From the NCBI GenBank assembly GCA_946811185.2, contig OX328102.1, positions 49,577,619-49,641,618 of the forward strand: DNA of 64,000 nucleotides. Direction: 5' to 3'. Positions within the stretch are counted from its first letter, which is position 1. Each line of letters opens with the position of its first letter. Positions 1 through 11,119 of the stretch are shown piece after piece. The DNA is from Hippopus hippopus. Its lineage: Eukaryota > Mollusca > Bivalvia > Cardiida > Cardiidae. The notes below the pieces were generated by a model. It worked only from the letters and a program-made list of their open reading frames with translations. It made no database searches and was not told the DNA's origin. Both the position numbers and the translations under genes were made by a program.

Positions 1-187
1 TAACATTTCAAATGAGTTCAAGAGACAGTTATTACAAACATAAACATTGCTTTATTAAATTTATAATCTACAAACATAAACATCTCTTCATTAAAATTTT
101 ATTAATTTTTTTTCAAGTCAGAGACGCCAAAAGCTAAATTGGAAAAGATTTTTTGTAATTACAAGAACCATGTTGTCAAAAGCATTT

Positions 188-563
188 TACTCTTTAACAA
201 ACAATCCCATGTTTCAACGACCTTGGTGGACAAGCCTTTTGTGAAACATTGTGGGAAAAGAAGAAGATGCTGATGACCAGCATTTCCTCCTTTTCCCACC
301 ATGTTTTCTACCCTTTCAAAAACAATTTCGACCATGTAACCCTTTACCAAAAATCCCTGGTTTTTACGACCCTGAGATAGAAGCCTTTTGAAAACATTGT
401 TGGAAAAGGAGAAAATGCTGGTACCCAGCATTTTCTCCTTTTCCCACAATGTTTTCTACCCTGCTGGAAGCAAATTTCAATTTTTGAGTTACGTTTATTT
501 TGTTGTCTCCAAGTGCTTCCAATTTGTACCAGTCTAAAATTTTGTCGTCTGGTAAAGAGTTAA
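188..563 (-). mobile_element. Family A MITEs: truncated copy (188-336) abutting full copy (337-563)
   Basis: Two minus-orientation copies. The first stops in its long arm where the second begins with TAACCCTTTACC. The second is complete and ends in TTAA at 560-563. A long-arm remnant of a third copy follows to about 610; the bases from there to 758 hold nothing recognised. Positions 1-187 are AT-rich with no recognised feature apart from a short repeated phrase (ACAAACATAAACAT at 36 and 70). Confidence 0.85.
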
Positions 564-758
564 GCCACATTTATTTTGATGTCTGCAAAATGCTTTGAGT
601 TTAGAAAAATCCAAAATGTCTTTACCCATAATGCTTTCTACCTATACAATTACAAAAACTATCATTTCAAAAACATTTGAATTTTTGTCCATAAATTACT
701 TCAATTATAAGGAAGTCCAAAATTCTGCAGTGTGGTAAAGGATTAAACATGGATGTGT

Positions 759-1213
759 TTAACTCTTTACCAGACGGCAAAATTTTAAGCTTGTCCAAAC
801 TGAAAGCATTTGCAGACGACAAAATAAACGCGACTCAAAAATTGAAACTTGACTTTCAGAAGAGTAGAAAACATTGTGGGAAAAGGAGAGAATGCTGGTT
901 ACTAGCATTTTCTCCTTTTCCCACTATGTTTTCAGAAGGCTTCTTCCTCTAGGTCGTAAAAACCTGGGAATGTTTGGTATAGGGTTAACCCTTTACAAGA
1001 CGACAAAATTTTAGCCTCGTCCAAATTGAGAGCATTTGCAGACGACAATTTCAATTTGGCTGAAATAGTGCAATTTTTCTTTTATAAGGTAGAAAACATT
1101 GTGGGAAAAGGAGAAAATGCTGGTAACCAGCATTTTCTCCTTTTCCCACAATGTTTTCAAAAGGCTTCTTTACCAGGGTCGTTAAAAGTCCGCATTGTGC
1201 TGTAATGGGCTAA
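759..1213 (+). mobile_element. Two full family A MITEs sharing one TTAA (985-988)
   Basis: The copy at 759-988 has the CAAAAATTG-type left arm with the matching TGTTTGGTA right end. The copy at 985-1213 has the CAATTTCAAT-type left arm with the GCATTGTGC right end. The single shared TTAA between them fits insertion of one element into the flanking target site of the other. The outer right end has decayed to CTAA. Confidence 0.9.
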
Positions 1214-1216
1214 AAA

Positions 1217-1409
1217 TTGTTTGACACAAATTAGTCACAGGATGTTGACCCTCAAAAGTGTGTTTCATATCTGTACTTGCCTTTGTGGCTAGTGTAGATC
1301 AAGATCAGACAGCACAATTCTGGACATGAGAAACCATGAAATTACACTTATTCATGTCTTTTTTCCAAGCTGGGATGCCAGTATGGTTTATTTGGACTCT
1401 AAGGGTTAA
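1217..1409. mobile_element. Family B element, partly degraded
   Basis: It contains AGTGTAGATCAAGATCAGAC (from about 1272), the family B core, and ends in CTAAGGGTTAA at 1406-1409. The second half of the palindrome is largely lost. Confidence 0.55.
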
Positions 1410-1468
1410 ATGTGGAAAGTTTTGGGGGTAGGCGGGAAAAAAGGAAGGGGAGGGGAAGAAACCAAATA

Positions 1469-1514
1469 CAGACTGATTGAAAAGTTACTCACAGACTGAT
1501 TGAAAAGTTACTCA
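1469..1514. repeat. Exact 23-bp direct duplication
   Basis: CAGACTGATTGAAAAGTTAC plus TCA occurs twice head to tail (1469-1491, 1492-1514). It is a simple local duplication of no evident function. The surrounding 1410-2033 holds no gene that I recognise. Confidence 0.9.
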
Positions 1515-2033
1515 TTATATTTTAAGATTATAATCAATGTGTGGCTTGCATACTTTTCATGTTTTTAAAGTCACAAATTTGTGTCAAATTTTTTCCAGGT
1601 TGGGGAAAAAAAAAACAGCAGCAGAAAATTCATCAAATTTTCCAAACATGTGATCAAAAGTAATAAAATCATTCCGACAAGCCATCAGGCCTGTATTCCG
1701 CGATAAGATTTGCCAGGAAACGTGTTCCTCAACCCTCCTGCAATATTAGAATTTCATGATTTTATTACGCTAGTTATTACATACAGCTGTCTTATATACA
1801 GTTGGCGCGTAATTAGCCCCTTGAAAATAGCTCCTAGCATCTGCATGCTATGCTTCTATCGTTCTATCTCACAGAGGGCGAAGAGCCATTTGGATGTTTA
1901 ATTGCATAACTTCAAGTAAGTTTTGAAAAAAGGGAACTAAACCCCAAAGGTGGAACAACTGTTAACCATATTTTCAACGCAAACTTTGGAAAAACTGACA
2001 GCCCAATGTCATAAAGGTATTGTTGCTGCGAGT

Positions 2034-2261
2034 TTAACCCTTTACCAGACAACAAAATTTTAGCCTTGTCCAAATTGAAGCATTTGCAGACGACTATTTC
2101 ATTGTGGTTAAAATGGTTTAATTTTTCTTTGATAGGGTAGAAAACATTGTGGAAAAAGGAGAAAATGCTGGTTACCAGCATTTTCTCCTTTTCCCACATT
2201 GTTTTCAAAAGGCTACTTTCACAAGGTCGTTAAAAGTCGGCATTGTGCGGTAAAGGGTTAA
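2034..2261 (+). mobile_element. Family A MITE, full length
   Basis: TTAA at both ends (2034-2037, 2258-2261) and an almost perfect central palindrome. It belongs to the subgroup with TTTCATTGTGG in the left arm and GCATTGTGCGG at the right end. Confidence 0.93.
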
Positions 2262-2294
2262 TTCTTTGCATACAGTAAGTCACATTAGGTGCTG

Positions 2295-2528
2295 TTAACT
2301 CTATACCAAACGACAATAGTACAGACTTGTCCAAATTGAAAGCGTTTCCAGACGACAGTTCAAATGTAGTTCAAAAGATTAAATATGTCTTTAATACAGT
2401 TGAAAATATTGAGAGAAAAAGAGAATATGCTGGTAAGCAGCATTTTTCCCAGGCATTTCCCACAATGTTTTCAGAAGGCTTCTTTTCTCAGGGTGGTTAG
2501 AAGTCAGGACTGTGTGGTAAAGGGTTAA
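2295..2528 (+). mobile_element. Family A MITE, full length, diverged palindrome
   Basis: TTAA ends at 2295 and 2525-2528. The right half of the palindrome carries an 8-9 base insertion near 2446-2455, so its hairpin is interrupted. Confidence 0.85.
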
Positions 2529-2600
2529 GGACAGTGTAGAACTAGATCAGACTGATATAAAGTGTACAGTCTGATACTGGTCTACACTGCTAGATAGCCC
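2529..2600. mobile_element. Family B palindromic core
   Basis: GTGTAGAACTAGATCAGACTG pairs imperfectly with CAGTCTGATACTGGTCTACAC. It directly follows the TTAA of the preceding family A copy. Confidence 0.6.
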
Positions 2601-2692
2601 TACTGATATTCTGAAATTCAGTATCTCGGTCATATGTAATGAATTTGGGACAGATTTTGCTCAATTGTCTAACATGTATGGACCTTACTCTT

Positions 2693-3117
2693 TTAAACTC
2701 TTTACCCAACAATCCCTGGTTTTTACGACCCTGAGATAGAAGCCTTTTGAAAACACTGGTAACCAGCATTTTCTCCTTTTCCCACGTTTTCTACCCTGTT
2801 GGAAACAATTTCAATTTTTGAGTTACATTTATTTTGTCGTGCTTTCAATTTGGACCAGTCTAGTATTTTGTCGTTTGGTAAGGAGTTAAACTCTTTACCT
2901 AACGACGAAATTCTAGACTTGTCCAAGCTAAAAGGATTAATTCTGCAGACGATAAATTCTACGTGGCCCAATTTGAAATTTGTCTTTGAGAGGGTGAAAA
3001 CCTTGTGTGGAAAGGAGAAAATGCTGGTAAACAGCACTGTCTCCCTTTCCCAAAATGTTTTCAAAAACCTTCCTCCACAGGGTCATTAAAACTCCGGACT
3101 GTGTGGTAAACAGTTAA
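2693..3117. mobile_element. Head-to-head family A pair sharing TTAA (2886-2889)
   Basis: The minus copy 2693-2889 lacks the left half of its palindrome: GAAAACA runs straight into CTGGTAACCAGC. The plus copy 2886-3117 is full length with a diverged palindrome. Both retain outer TTAA. Confidence 0.88.
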
Positions 3118-3231
3118 ATTTACAGGGTTCAATATTTTTACAACTCGCAGGTCCAAATGAATTGGAATATTTGAATTTTTTACCTTCGTAGTTCTTGATC
3201 AAAACTGATGTTGTGAGTAATCAATAGAGGT

Positions 3232-4010
3232 TATTACACGGCTGATGAGGGCCGGAGAGTGAGATCGGCCCGCCACCTTGATATCTGCCCCGAGGGCTTT
3301 AACCTGTTTATTACATTCATTGATCATTTGCTCGATTTCTTCGTTTTCTTACATGTTTAAACACTTACAAGAGAGAAATTCTTGTATTAATTCGACACAA
3401 CTTTTTTTTTCTGCGGGTAAACGTCACATTCATGACGTAATCATATCATTCATCATCACTATTGAAGCTGCATATACAGTATAAAAACGTTTTAAATAAA
3501 CAGTTTTTCATACTTATTAACAGTTAAAAAGATGCCAGTATGTGTGTTTTATCAAGCCAAATATTCAATTTAGTATGTAACATGTTATAAATGACAAACA
3601 GGAATAAATGGAATAGATGGTTGGTGCTTTGGATTATGAAACTTAATCAGGCTTGGTTCCCCTGGTTCAATAGATAAAATTCATCGAAGTACTAGTCTAT
3701 AGACACCACGCCTTGCCCGATAAACTTTTCCAATCTAAGACAACAACAATCTATTCTTTATTCATTGTGTCTTTGCTGGTTTTGCGATTCAATCATTGTC
3801 TGTAGTTCTGAAGAAATGTCTGCTAGCGACTGACGGACTGATTCAGTCGTTTTGTTTTTCAAAATGGATGTTTTAAGAACGTAAGTTTACGAGCGAGTGT
3901 TCTGTTGCTATAGATTTAGAACAAATATCTTGTCAACAGGCAGGATATCAGATATCAGCCCGTTGCCCCGCCATATCTGCCCTCGCGTGACACTGATATT
4001 ACACCATTTT
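3232..4010. mobile_element. Possible inverted-repeat element with GATATC-containing ends
   Basis: The GC-richer stretch from 3232 (GGTTATTACACGG, then GAGGGCCG and TTGATATCT) resembles the reverse complement of 3948-4010 (AGATATCAGCCCG, then GCCCTCGCG and GATATTACACC), about 55 bp of imperfect inverted repeat. The interior has no recognised coding. The surrounding 3118-4177 is otherwise free of family A. Confidence 0.35.
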
Positions 4011-4177
4011 CGACAGAAAATGTTACTATTATTAGTAACAGAATGTAATAAGGGCTTGTATCATTTGGATTCAAATGAATGTGATATATATCATAATACT
4101 TTGTGAAAGATGGAGAATACAAACACTAATACAGTCTGTGACAACACTGAGCAAGTTGGTCAAAACTGACACACTGT

Positions 4178-4388
4178 TGACTTGTTATCTCTTTACCTCG
4201 TACCTAAATTTTAGACGTCAAATTTGAAAACATTTTGCCTACAACAATTTCAATGTGGCTAAAATGGAAGATTTACCTTTGAAAGAATAGAAAACACACT
4301 GCAAGCACTTTCTCCTTTTCCAGCAGTATTTTCAACATAAAAACATGGGATAAATTGGAAAAGGTCCCAGATTGGTTGATAAAGGGTC
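4178..4388 (+). mobile_element. Family A MITE, strongly degraded
   Basis: CTCTTTACC, AAATTTTAGAC, GAAAACA and the CTTTCTCCTTTTCC half-palindrome are in the family order, but the palindrome is broken and the ends lack clear TTAA. Confidence 0.6.
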
Positions 4389-4432
4389 AAAGCAATTTGT
4401 AGGATTAAATTTTGAAATTATGCTTGTAACTA

Positions 4433-5050
4433 GAGGCGCTTGAGCGCCTGTATCGCTCCACAGGCCTGATATTTCTATAATGGCGAAAGGAAGTTTTTAA
4501 CAATTATCATTCAATCCTGCATTTTAGCTCACTGAAGAAACAATTTGGTAGACAACCACCATAGGAACTTACCTGCAAAACAACAATGAAATCCAATGAA
4601 TAGTTTTAGAGAAGAAATTTTTCAAAGATTTTACTTTATACCATAAAAGGAAAATGAGTCTCCCATAAAAGCCATGTTTTTTGACAGATCTTTTTTTTTT
4701 TTAAGGAACTCTGTAAACCTGTATCTAAGGAACATTCCTGCAAAATAATAATGCTATCCAAATAGCGGTTTGGGAGGAGAAGATTTTTAAAGGTTTTTTA
4801 CTTTGGTTGCCATGGCAACCAGAATTCTTCATGGAACACAATTATTTGAAGGAATTTGAAAGAGGACCACCAAAGGAACATTCCTGTGAAATTTGGTAAA
4901 AATCCAGTCAATAGTTTCTGAGGAGAAGTTTTTTAAAGAAAAAGTTTACGGACGCACGGACAGACGAACGAACGAACGGACGGACGGACGGACGCACGAC
5001 GGACACAACGCCATGACAATAGCTCGCTGGCCTTCGGCCAGTGGAGCTAA
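4433..5050 (+). mobile_element. Bivalve-type GACG-tailed element, copy 1
   Basis: It opens with AGGCGCTTGAGCGCCTGTATCG and closes with a GACGGACG run (about 4948-5000) and CTGGCCTTCGGCCAGTGG. It carries TTGCCATGGCAACC near 4807. Positions 4581-5050 are duplicated immediately downstream. Confidence 0.75.
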
Positions 5051-6945
5051 CAACAATGAAATCCAATGAATAGTTTTAGAGAAGAAATTTTTCAAAGATT
5101 TTACTTTATACCATAAAAGAACAAGAGGGCCATGATGGCCCTGTATCGCTCCACTGGCTATTAAGTCAATCATGTATCACTGCAGCTTGATAATCAAGGG
5201 AGGTAAATAGTAACGAACTTTATCTTTCATAAAAGGAGTTATTTCCCTTGATTAATGTTTAAATTGAAGTGACAATATTTTGAAGCCCATGTTAAACTTG
5301 CGATCCCTGGAATGAAGGCAATTTTGACCCCAGACCTACAATATGAAACTAGAATGTGTGGTTATAAACAAAAAGATTTTTTAATCTTGCCCAATAAAAA
5401 GTCATGTAAAACAAGTTTGCTGAATAAAAGGCCCTGTAAAATATGTGATCCATGACACAGGTTTATCAAGTTTTCACTATAAAAGCCAATGTAAAACTTG
5501 TGACCCCTGGTGTGGAGTCAAACTTGACCCCCAAAGTTAAAATTTGGGCCCTCTTGGTAGAGGCCCATTATATAAAGTTACATGCAAAATTTGGTAGCCC
5601 TAGGCCTAAATATGGCTATGTACAAGTAGATTATTAAAGTTTCCTTATATAAGACCATGTAGAACTTGTGACCCCTGGGGTGGGGCTACATTTGACCCCC
5701 TGGGCTATAATTTGGGCACCCTTGATAGAGACCCCCTAGATAAAGCTAAATGCAAAATTTGATAGCCCTAGCCCTTATAGCTAGATGCGAAAGATTTTCC
5801 TATATAAGCCCGCCCATGTAAAACATGTTACCCCCCGGAGCGAAGTCAAATTTGACCCTCGGCTATAATTTGGACACTCTTGGTACAGGTCCACTAGATA
5901 AAGCTACATGCCAAATTTGGTCGCCCTAGGCCCCATGGCTAGGTCAAAGAAGAATTTTAAGGTTCTCCCTATATAAGCCCATGTAAAACTTGTTATATAA
6001 GCCCATGTAAAACTTGTTACCCCCGGGCAGGGCCTAATTTGACCCCAGGGCTATAATTTGAACAATCTTGGCAGAGGTCCACTAGATAAAGCTACATGCC
6101 AAATTTGGTAGCTCTAGGCCCTATGGCTAGGTAGAAGAGGAATTTTAAAGTTCTCCCTAAATAAGCCCATGTATAACTTGTGACCCCCGGGGCGGGGCCA
6201 ATTTTGACCCCAGGGCTATAAATTGAAGAAACTTGGTAGAGGTCCACTAGATAAAGCTACATGCCAAATTTGGTAGCCCTTGGCCTTACGGTTTCAGACA
6301 AGAAGATTTTCAAAGATTTTCAAAATTTTTCAGTTTTGTTGCCATGGCAACCAGAGTTTTTGAAGGAATTAAATTCTTTCAAGAAATTCTGAAGAGGACC
6401 ATGGCAGGATCATTTCTGTGAAGTTTCATCAAAATTGGATGGGTAGTTTCAGAGAAGAAGACGTTTTTAAAAAAAGTTAACGCACGGACGGACGGACGGA
6501 CGGACGCACGACGGACAACAGGCCATGACATAAGCCCGCTGGCCTTCGGCCAGTGGAGCTAAAAATGAGTCTCCCATAAAAGCCATGTTTTTTGACAGAT
6601 CTTTTTTTTTTTAAGGAATTCTGTAAACCTGTATCTAAGGAACATTCCTGCAAAATAATAATGCTATCCAAATAGCGGTTTGGGAGGAGAAGATTTTTAA
6701 AGGTTTTTTACTTTGGTTGCCATGGCAACCAGAATTCTTCATGGAACACAATTATTTGAAGGAATTTGAAAGAGGACCACCAAAGGAACATTCCTGTGAA
6801 ATTTGGTAAAAATCCAGTCAATAGTTTCTGAGGAGAAGTTTTTTAAAGAAAAAGTTTACGGACGCACGCACGGACGGACGGACGGACGCACGACGGACAC
6901 AACGCCATGACAATAGCTCTCTGGCCTTCGGCCAGTGGAGCTAAA
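5051..6945 (+). mobile_element. Tandem second copy of the GACG element, split by another element
   Basis: 5051-5118 repeats 4581-4648 and 6562-6945 repeats 4651-5050 nearly base for base. The break, after CCATAAAAG and before AAAATGAGTC, is filled by the element at 5119-6561. The duplication thus predates that insertion. Confidence 0.8.
5119..6561 (+). mobile_element. Related bivalve-type element with internal tandem repeats, nested
   Basis: It begins AACAAGAGGGCCATGATGGC and ends with a GACGGACG run, CTGGCCTTCGGCCAGTGGAG and CTAAAA. The ends pair as GGGCCATGATGGCCC and CTGGCCTTCGGCCAG hairpins. About 5450-6290 is a degenerate tandem repeat of roughly 170-180 bp (CCCATGTAAAACTTGTGACC, GCTATAATTTG, GGTCCACTAGATAAAGC). 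No coding is recognised. Confidence 0.75.
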
Positions 6946-7109
6946 AACAATTATGGATAATCAATATGGATTAAGGTTAAATAATTGCATACATGTCCTA
7001 AAATTGTAGTGACGGATGACTTACACATTATGAGCAATTTCTCTTTTAGCCACTATGTCTACAGAAGTTAAAAGATTATTCTAGGAAGTGTTTAAACATA
7101 AATACTTAC

Positions 7110-7181
7110 AAAGTTACTAGCTGTGGAGCATACTCCCAAGCTTTCGGTTCCAAGTTTCTAACCGTATTGTGGGATAAGGAC
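7110..7181 (-). CDS. LRIG: LRIG-like exon: one leucine-rich repeat with AWEY signature
   Basis: A 72-bp exon, acceptor ATTTACAG (AG at 7183-7182), donor GTAAGT from 7109. It encodes SLSHNTVRNLEPKAWEYAPQ then LVT, ending in a split codon TT-. The P.AWE(F/Y) stretch following the WLYGL repeat is the LRIG order. This is the most C-terminal exon visible; no exon for the next repeat was found between 1 and 7109, so that intron exceeds 7.1 kb. A family A copy starts about 66 bp upstream of the acceptor. Confidence 0.92.
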
Positions 7182-7247
7182 CTGTAAATAAAAGTACAAA
7201 TGAATATTAAAACTTTATGATCATGCACATTTTATCTATTTTCACAC

Positions 7248-7425
7248 TTAACTTGCCATACTTTACCACACTGCAAAATTTAAGACTCCTCCGTACTGAA
7301 GGAATTTACAATCCATAAATAGGTAGAAAACATTGTTACCAGCATTTTCTCCTTTTCCCACAATGTTTTGAAAAACCTTTGTTCTCAGGGTTGTTTAAAC
7401 TTGAGATTTTGCGGTAACCAGTTAA
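7248..7425 (+). mobile_element. Family A MITE lacking the left palindrome half
   Basis: TTAA ends are at 7248 and 7422-7425. GAAAACATTG runs directly into TTACCAGCATTTTCTCC, so only half of the palindrome remains. Confidence 0.88.
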
Positions 7426-7593
7426 GGGGGGGGAGAGAATCTTGATTTTGTATAAAACAATTTTTTTTCAATGTTTCAATATTACTTGTTAGTTTCCGAG
7501 ATGTATAAACATTAGTAAAAAATGCCTAACAGTAAGCAATATAGTATGTTAAGTTAGGCATTTATAAAAGAAATTATTAGCATCTAAAGTGGC

Positions 7594-7859
7594 TAACCTA
7601 TACCCCTTTACCAAACAATCAAGAGTTTTAATGACCCCAAGAAATAAAAATTTGAAAACATTAAGGGTAAAGGAGATAATGCTCATAACTAGCCATCTAT
7701 CCTTTTCTTGTACTGTTTTCTACCCTTCTTTTCCTTCTTTTCCCACAATGTTTTCTACTCTTCCAAAATGTTTCAAGTTTTGAGTCACGTTTATTTTATC
7801 ATCTGCAAATGCTTTCAATTTGGACAAGTCTAAAATTTTGTCGTCTGGTGAAGACTTAA
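7594..7859 (-). mobile_element. Family A MITE, diverged
   Basis: A right arm with CCCTTTACCAAACAATC and a left arm with TCATCTGCAAATGCTTTCAA are clear. The palindrome is replaced by TTCTTTTCCC-rich sequence with a local CTTTTCCTTCTTTTCC duplication. TTAA occurs at 7856-7859. The 7860-8090 stretch that follows holds nothing recognised. Confidence 0.75.
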
Positions 7860-8091
7860 ATGGGACATCAAAAGATATAGCTGTATTTACAGCCTGAATA
7901 GATCAATTGTACAATTTCTACAAGTAAACAAGAATCTTCTAAAATCTTTAACAACATTTGACCTTCTTTATCAAATACATGAAGAATACTTCACAATCCA
8001 CTAAAATAAGATCAGCTATAAAGAAAGCTACCCATGATAAGGCAGGTACAATCTGACCCACAGTCATAAACTACAGTCAAAACTTAATTTG

Positions 8092-8980
8092 ACTCTTAAC
8101 CACAGGGAAAAAAATTTTGACTGGTTCAAATTGAAAGCACTTGCAGACTATGAACTACATTTTACACAAATCAGGATTTTTTCTTTAACCCATTACTGCA
8201 CAATCCCGACTTTTAACGACCCTGGGAAAGAAGCCTTTAGAAAACAATGTGGGAAAAGGAGAAAATGCTGGTAACCAGCATTTTCTCCTTTTCCCACAAT
8301 GTTTTCTACCCTATAAATGAAAAATTGCACCATTTGAGCCACATTGAAATTGTCGTCTGCAAATGCTTTCAATTTGGACAAGGCTAAAATGTCGTCTGGT
8401 AAAGGGTTAAAAGGGATGACAACATTGTTGGAAAAGAAAAAAAGTGCTAGTTACCAGCACTTTCTCCTTTTTCCACAAAGTTTTCACCAGTCCTTTTCCC
8501 TCGGGTCAATAAAACTTGGGAGTGTCTGATAAAGGGTTAACCATTCCGAAACCCAAAGTTTTAGACTCTTCCAAAGTAAAACAATCTGCAGGAAGCAAAT
8601 TTGAAAGTGGCACAAATGAATTAATGTGTTTTGAATAGGTAGAAAACAAATGGAAGAAATGCTGGTTACCAGCATTTTCTTGTTTTCCCACAATGTCTTC
8701 AAAAGGCCTCTTTCTCTAGGTCATGAAAACGCAGGATTGATTGATACAGAGTTAACTCCTTACCAAACAACTAAATTGTATACTGGTCCAAATTGAAAAC
8801 ATTTGCAGACAATAAATTTAAGTTGGCTCAAATGACCCAATTTGTTCTTGATAGAGTAGAAAACATTGTGGGAAAAGAAGAAAATGCTGGTTACCAGCAT
8901 TTTCTCCTTTTCCCACAATGTTTTCAAAAGGCCTCTTCTTCAAGGTCTTTAAAACTCGGGATTGTGTGGTAAAGAGTTAA
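8092..8980. mobile_element. Chain of five family A copies joined through shared TTAA sites
   Basis: A plus fragment 8092-8188, a minus full copy 8185-8410, a left-truncated plus copy 8407-8540, and plus full copies 8537-8755 and 8752-8980. Neighbours share TTAA at 8185, 8407, 8537 and 8752. In the 8407-8540 copy both palindrome halves carry the matching change AAGTGCT / AGCACTT. Confidence 0.88.
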
Positions 8981-9141
8981 TCATTTGAGTACAAGACGGT
9001 TAGTCTCATTGATTCAATTAGAATGGAGTTTATCAACACTTTCAAAAGTATTCCTATAATATATCCTTTTGCCAAAATGTATTCATATTTGTTATACAAG
9101 ATGAAATAAGTAGTGCAATATGTGAACACCTTGCTAACAAA

Positions 9142-9326
9142 ATTTATCTAGTGGTTTCACAAACCCTCAGAAAGAAGGCTTTTTGAAAATGTTACAGGAA
9201 AGGCAGCAAACTCTGGTATCCAGCATTTCTTACCTTTTCTCACAATTTTTCTACCCTTTCCCAGACAAATCAAAATCCATCAAATCAGCCAAATTTAATT
9301 TGTCATCTCCAAATGCTTTCCCTGTT
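9142..9326 (-). mobile_element. Family A MITE truncated by a SINE
   Basis: The right arm, a degraded palindrome and the left arm up to CAAATGCTTTCCC are present. The sequence then switches to a tRNA-like head at about 9327. The right-end TTAA is lost. Confidence 0.7.
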
Positions 9327-9469
9327 AGCGCAATGGGCAGCATACAGAACTTCAGAATAGGGGGACTCTGATTCTAATTCCCCAACTCTTCCCAATTTTT
9401 TTCAAAGGATTAATGATAGCCATGGCAACAAAATTCATTCCTCTCTCACATCTGATCATTGTTTTGACT
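9327..9469 (+). mobile_element. tRNA-derived SINE, body type 1
   Basis: TTAGCGCAATGGGCAGC resembles a tRNA A box and TGATTCTAATTCC a B box. The body AGGATTAATGATAGCCATGG and TCATTCCTCTCTCAC is shared, inverted, with the copies near 49500 and 57150. Confidence 0.65.
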
Positions 9470-9636
9470 ATGTTTATGTGGGAAAGGAGAAAATGCTTGT
9501 AACTAGCATTTTCTCCATTCCCCACAATGTTTTCAAACCATTCCAAAGGCGAATATAAAATTATGAGTCATGTTCAATGCTTTCAAATGCTTTCAATTTG
9601 GACAAGCCTAAAATTTTGTCTTTTGATAAAGAGTTA
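9470..9636 (-). mobile_element. Family A MITE, right arm missing
   Basis: It starts inside the palindrome (GTGGGAAAGGAGAAAATGC) and continues through the long arm to TTAA at 9633-9636. Confidence 0.8.
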
Positions 9637-9924
9637 ACAGCTTTCAGATTACCATACCTAGGTATTTCCTTTTAGCTAACTGAAATTTTGATAGTTACAC
9701 AAGTTAATTAACCCAAATTACAATAATTATCATATCAAACTTAAGAGACTTACAAGGGGTCTTGTGACAAAATTCAAAGTCAAATCATCAACAGTCACCC
9801 TTAATAATGATCTCTTAATCAGTCTGACACTGTCAAGACTTTTACTCGGTAACTTTGTGTTTGAGCGTGTGTCTGCTTGAATGTTGTTTAGCATCATGTT
9901 AAATAATAATCTGTGATATCACAG

Positions 9925-10195
9925 CAAGAGCCTTCTTTATCAACAAAAGCATTGCATACAGGTACCAATGCTTGGCTGTTGTTTGCTAATTTTCATGAAA
10001 ATTCTAAGTCAAAAAAGAGGCATAACTGTGTCAAACATACTTTGATAGTTACTTGTTGTATAGGTTTCCCTTTTGATAGTAAACAACTTGTCCAAGTCTC
10101 AGGTAAGTGTTTCTGCATGACACAGCCAACAATGACACAGACGATGCCAGTGCTATGACAATACCTCGACGTTTTCTCCAAAAACAGCCAAGCTA
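9925..10195 (+). mobile_element. Dispersed repeat (GGCATAACTGTGTCAAA family)
   Basis: AGTCAAAAAAGAGGCATAAC, TGTGTCAAACATACTTTGAT, TAGGTTTCCCTTTTGATAGT and AGTGCTATGACAATACC recur at about 21340, 37690 and 47800. I recall similar repeats from bivalves. The open frame across it is not a gene. 9637-9924 holds no recognised feature. Confidence 0.6.
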
Positions 10196-10269
10196 ACATG
10201 CTCAAACATTTCACATATTTAAATTTGAAGCATTTCATTTCAAATATATGACACCACAGCTTGATGTCT

Positions 10270-10725
10270 GCTGGCCATTTGATACTCCTGCACGGCACTG
10301 TCTGCAATGCACAGTGAGACACTTCACCATGCTCCAGTTTGGAAGTGTGCTCAAAGTAGAATCCAGCAATGTCTTGTTCTCAATGCTCCAGCAAGGCACC
10401 ATCCTCAATACTCCAACAAGGCAGTGTCTTCAATGCTCAAGCATGGCAGCATCTTCTATACTCTAGAAAGGCACTGTCCTCTATGCTCCTGTGAGGCACT
10501 ATCTTCAATGCTACAGCAGGGCACTATCCTCCGGGCGCTGCAAGGCAATGTCCTCCATCAAGTGGCACGGTGTCCTCAATGCTCCAGCTTACCGTTGTAA
10601 GTTGTCCTTGATGCTTAAGCAAGTTGGTGTTCTCAATACTCCAGCAAAGTAGTGCCCTCATTGCTCCAGCATGGCAGTGACCTCTTTGCCTTAGTAAGGC
10701 ACTGTCCTAAATGCTTGACACTCAA
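10270..10725. repeat. Degenerate minisatellite, period about 30 bp
   Basis: About fifteen imperfect units of the form ATGCTCCAGCAAGGCACTGT followed by CCTCA. Units vary at many positions, so the array is old. Frames through it stay open because the period is near a multiple of three; I do not read this as protein coding. Confidence 0.85.
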
Positions 10726-10747
10726 AGATCTTTGGTCCTAAATTTAC

Positions 10748-10960
10748 AGGCTTCCCTTTACCAAACCATACAGTGTTTTAACCTCTCTAAAGAAGATGGT
10801 TTCAGAAAAACCTTGGAAAACAGAAAATGCTGATAACTTGCGTGTCTTCCACAAAACTTTCCACAATATTTTCTATACATCCAAAGACAAATCCAAAAAC
10901 AAATATTCTCAACTTGGACAAGTCTAAAACTCTGTTTTCTTGTAAAGAATTTTTTAAAAA
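10748..10960 (-). mobile_element. Family A MITE, degraded
   Basis: CCCTTTACCAAACCATACAG, GAAAATGCTG and TTGGACAAGTCTAAAAC are in order, with a poorly preserved palindrome and no terminal TTAA. Confidence 0.65.
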
Positions 10961-11119
10961 TATCCATGTCATTTATTAGGGACTTCAAGGGTTAGGTTAG
11001 ATCTTGTATCAACCTTTATCCAGCTGAATCAAAATTTTGACTGTTACACAAATTTATTTGCTTAAGTTAACTGTAACCATTGGATTGGGTTAACAAGACA
11101 GAGAGTACTAAACAAAGAA

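Noticed and set aside
1486..1514. ACTCAC motifs that could be minus-strand donors for a further LRIG exon
   Set aside because: They arise from a 23-bp direct duplication and no LRR frame or acceptor lies beside them.
9913..10322. Overlapping open frames on both strands
   Set aside because: They cover a dispersed repeat seen three more times in the window; the frames are not conserved among copies.
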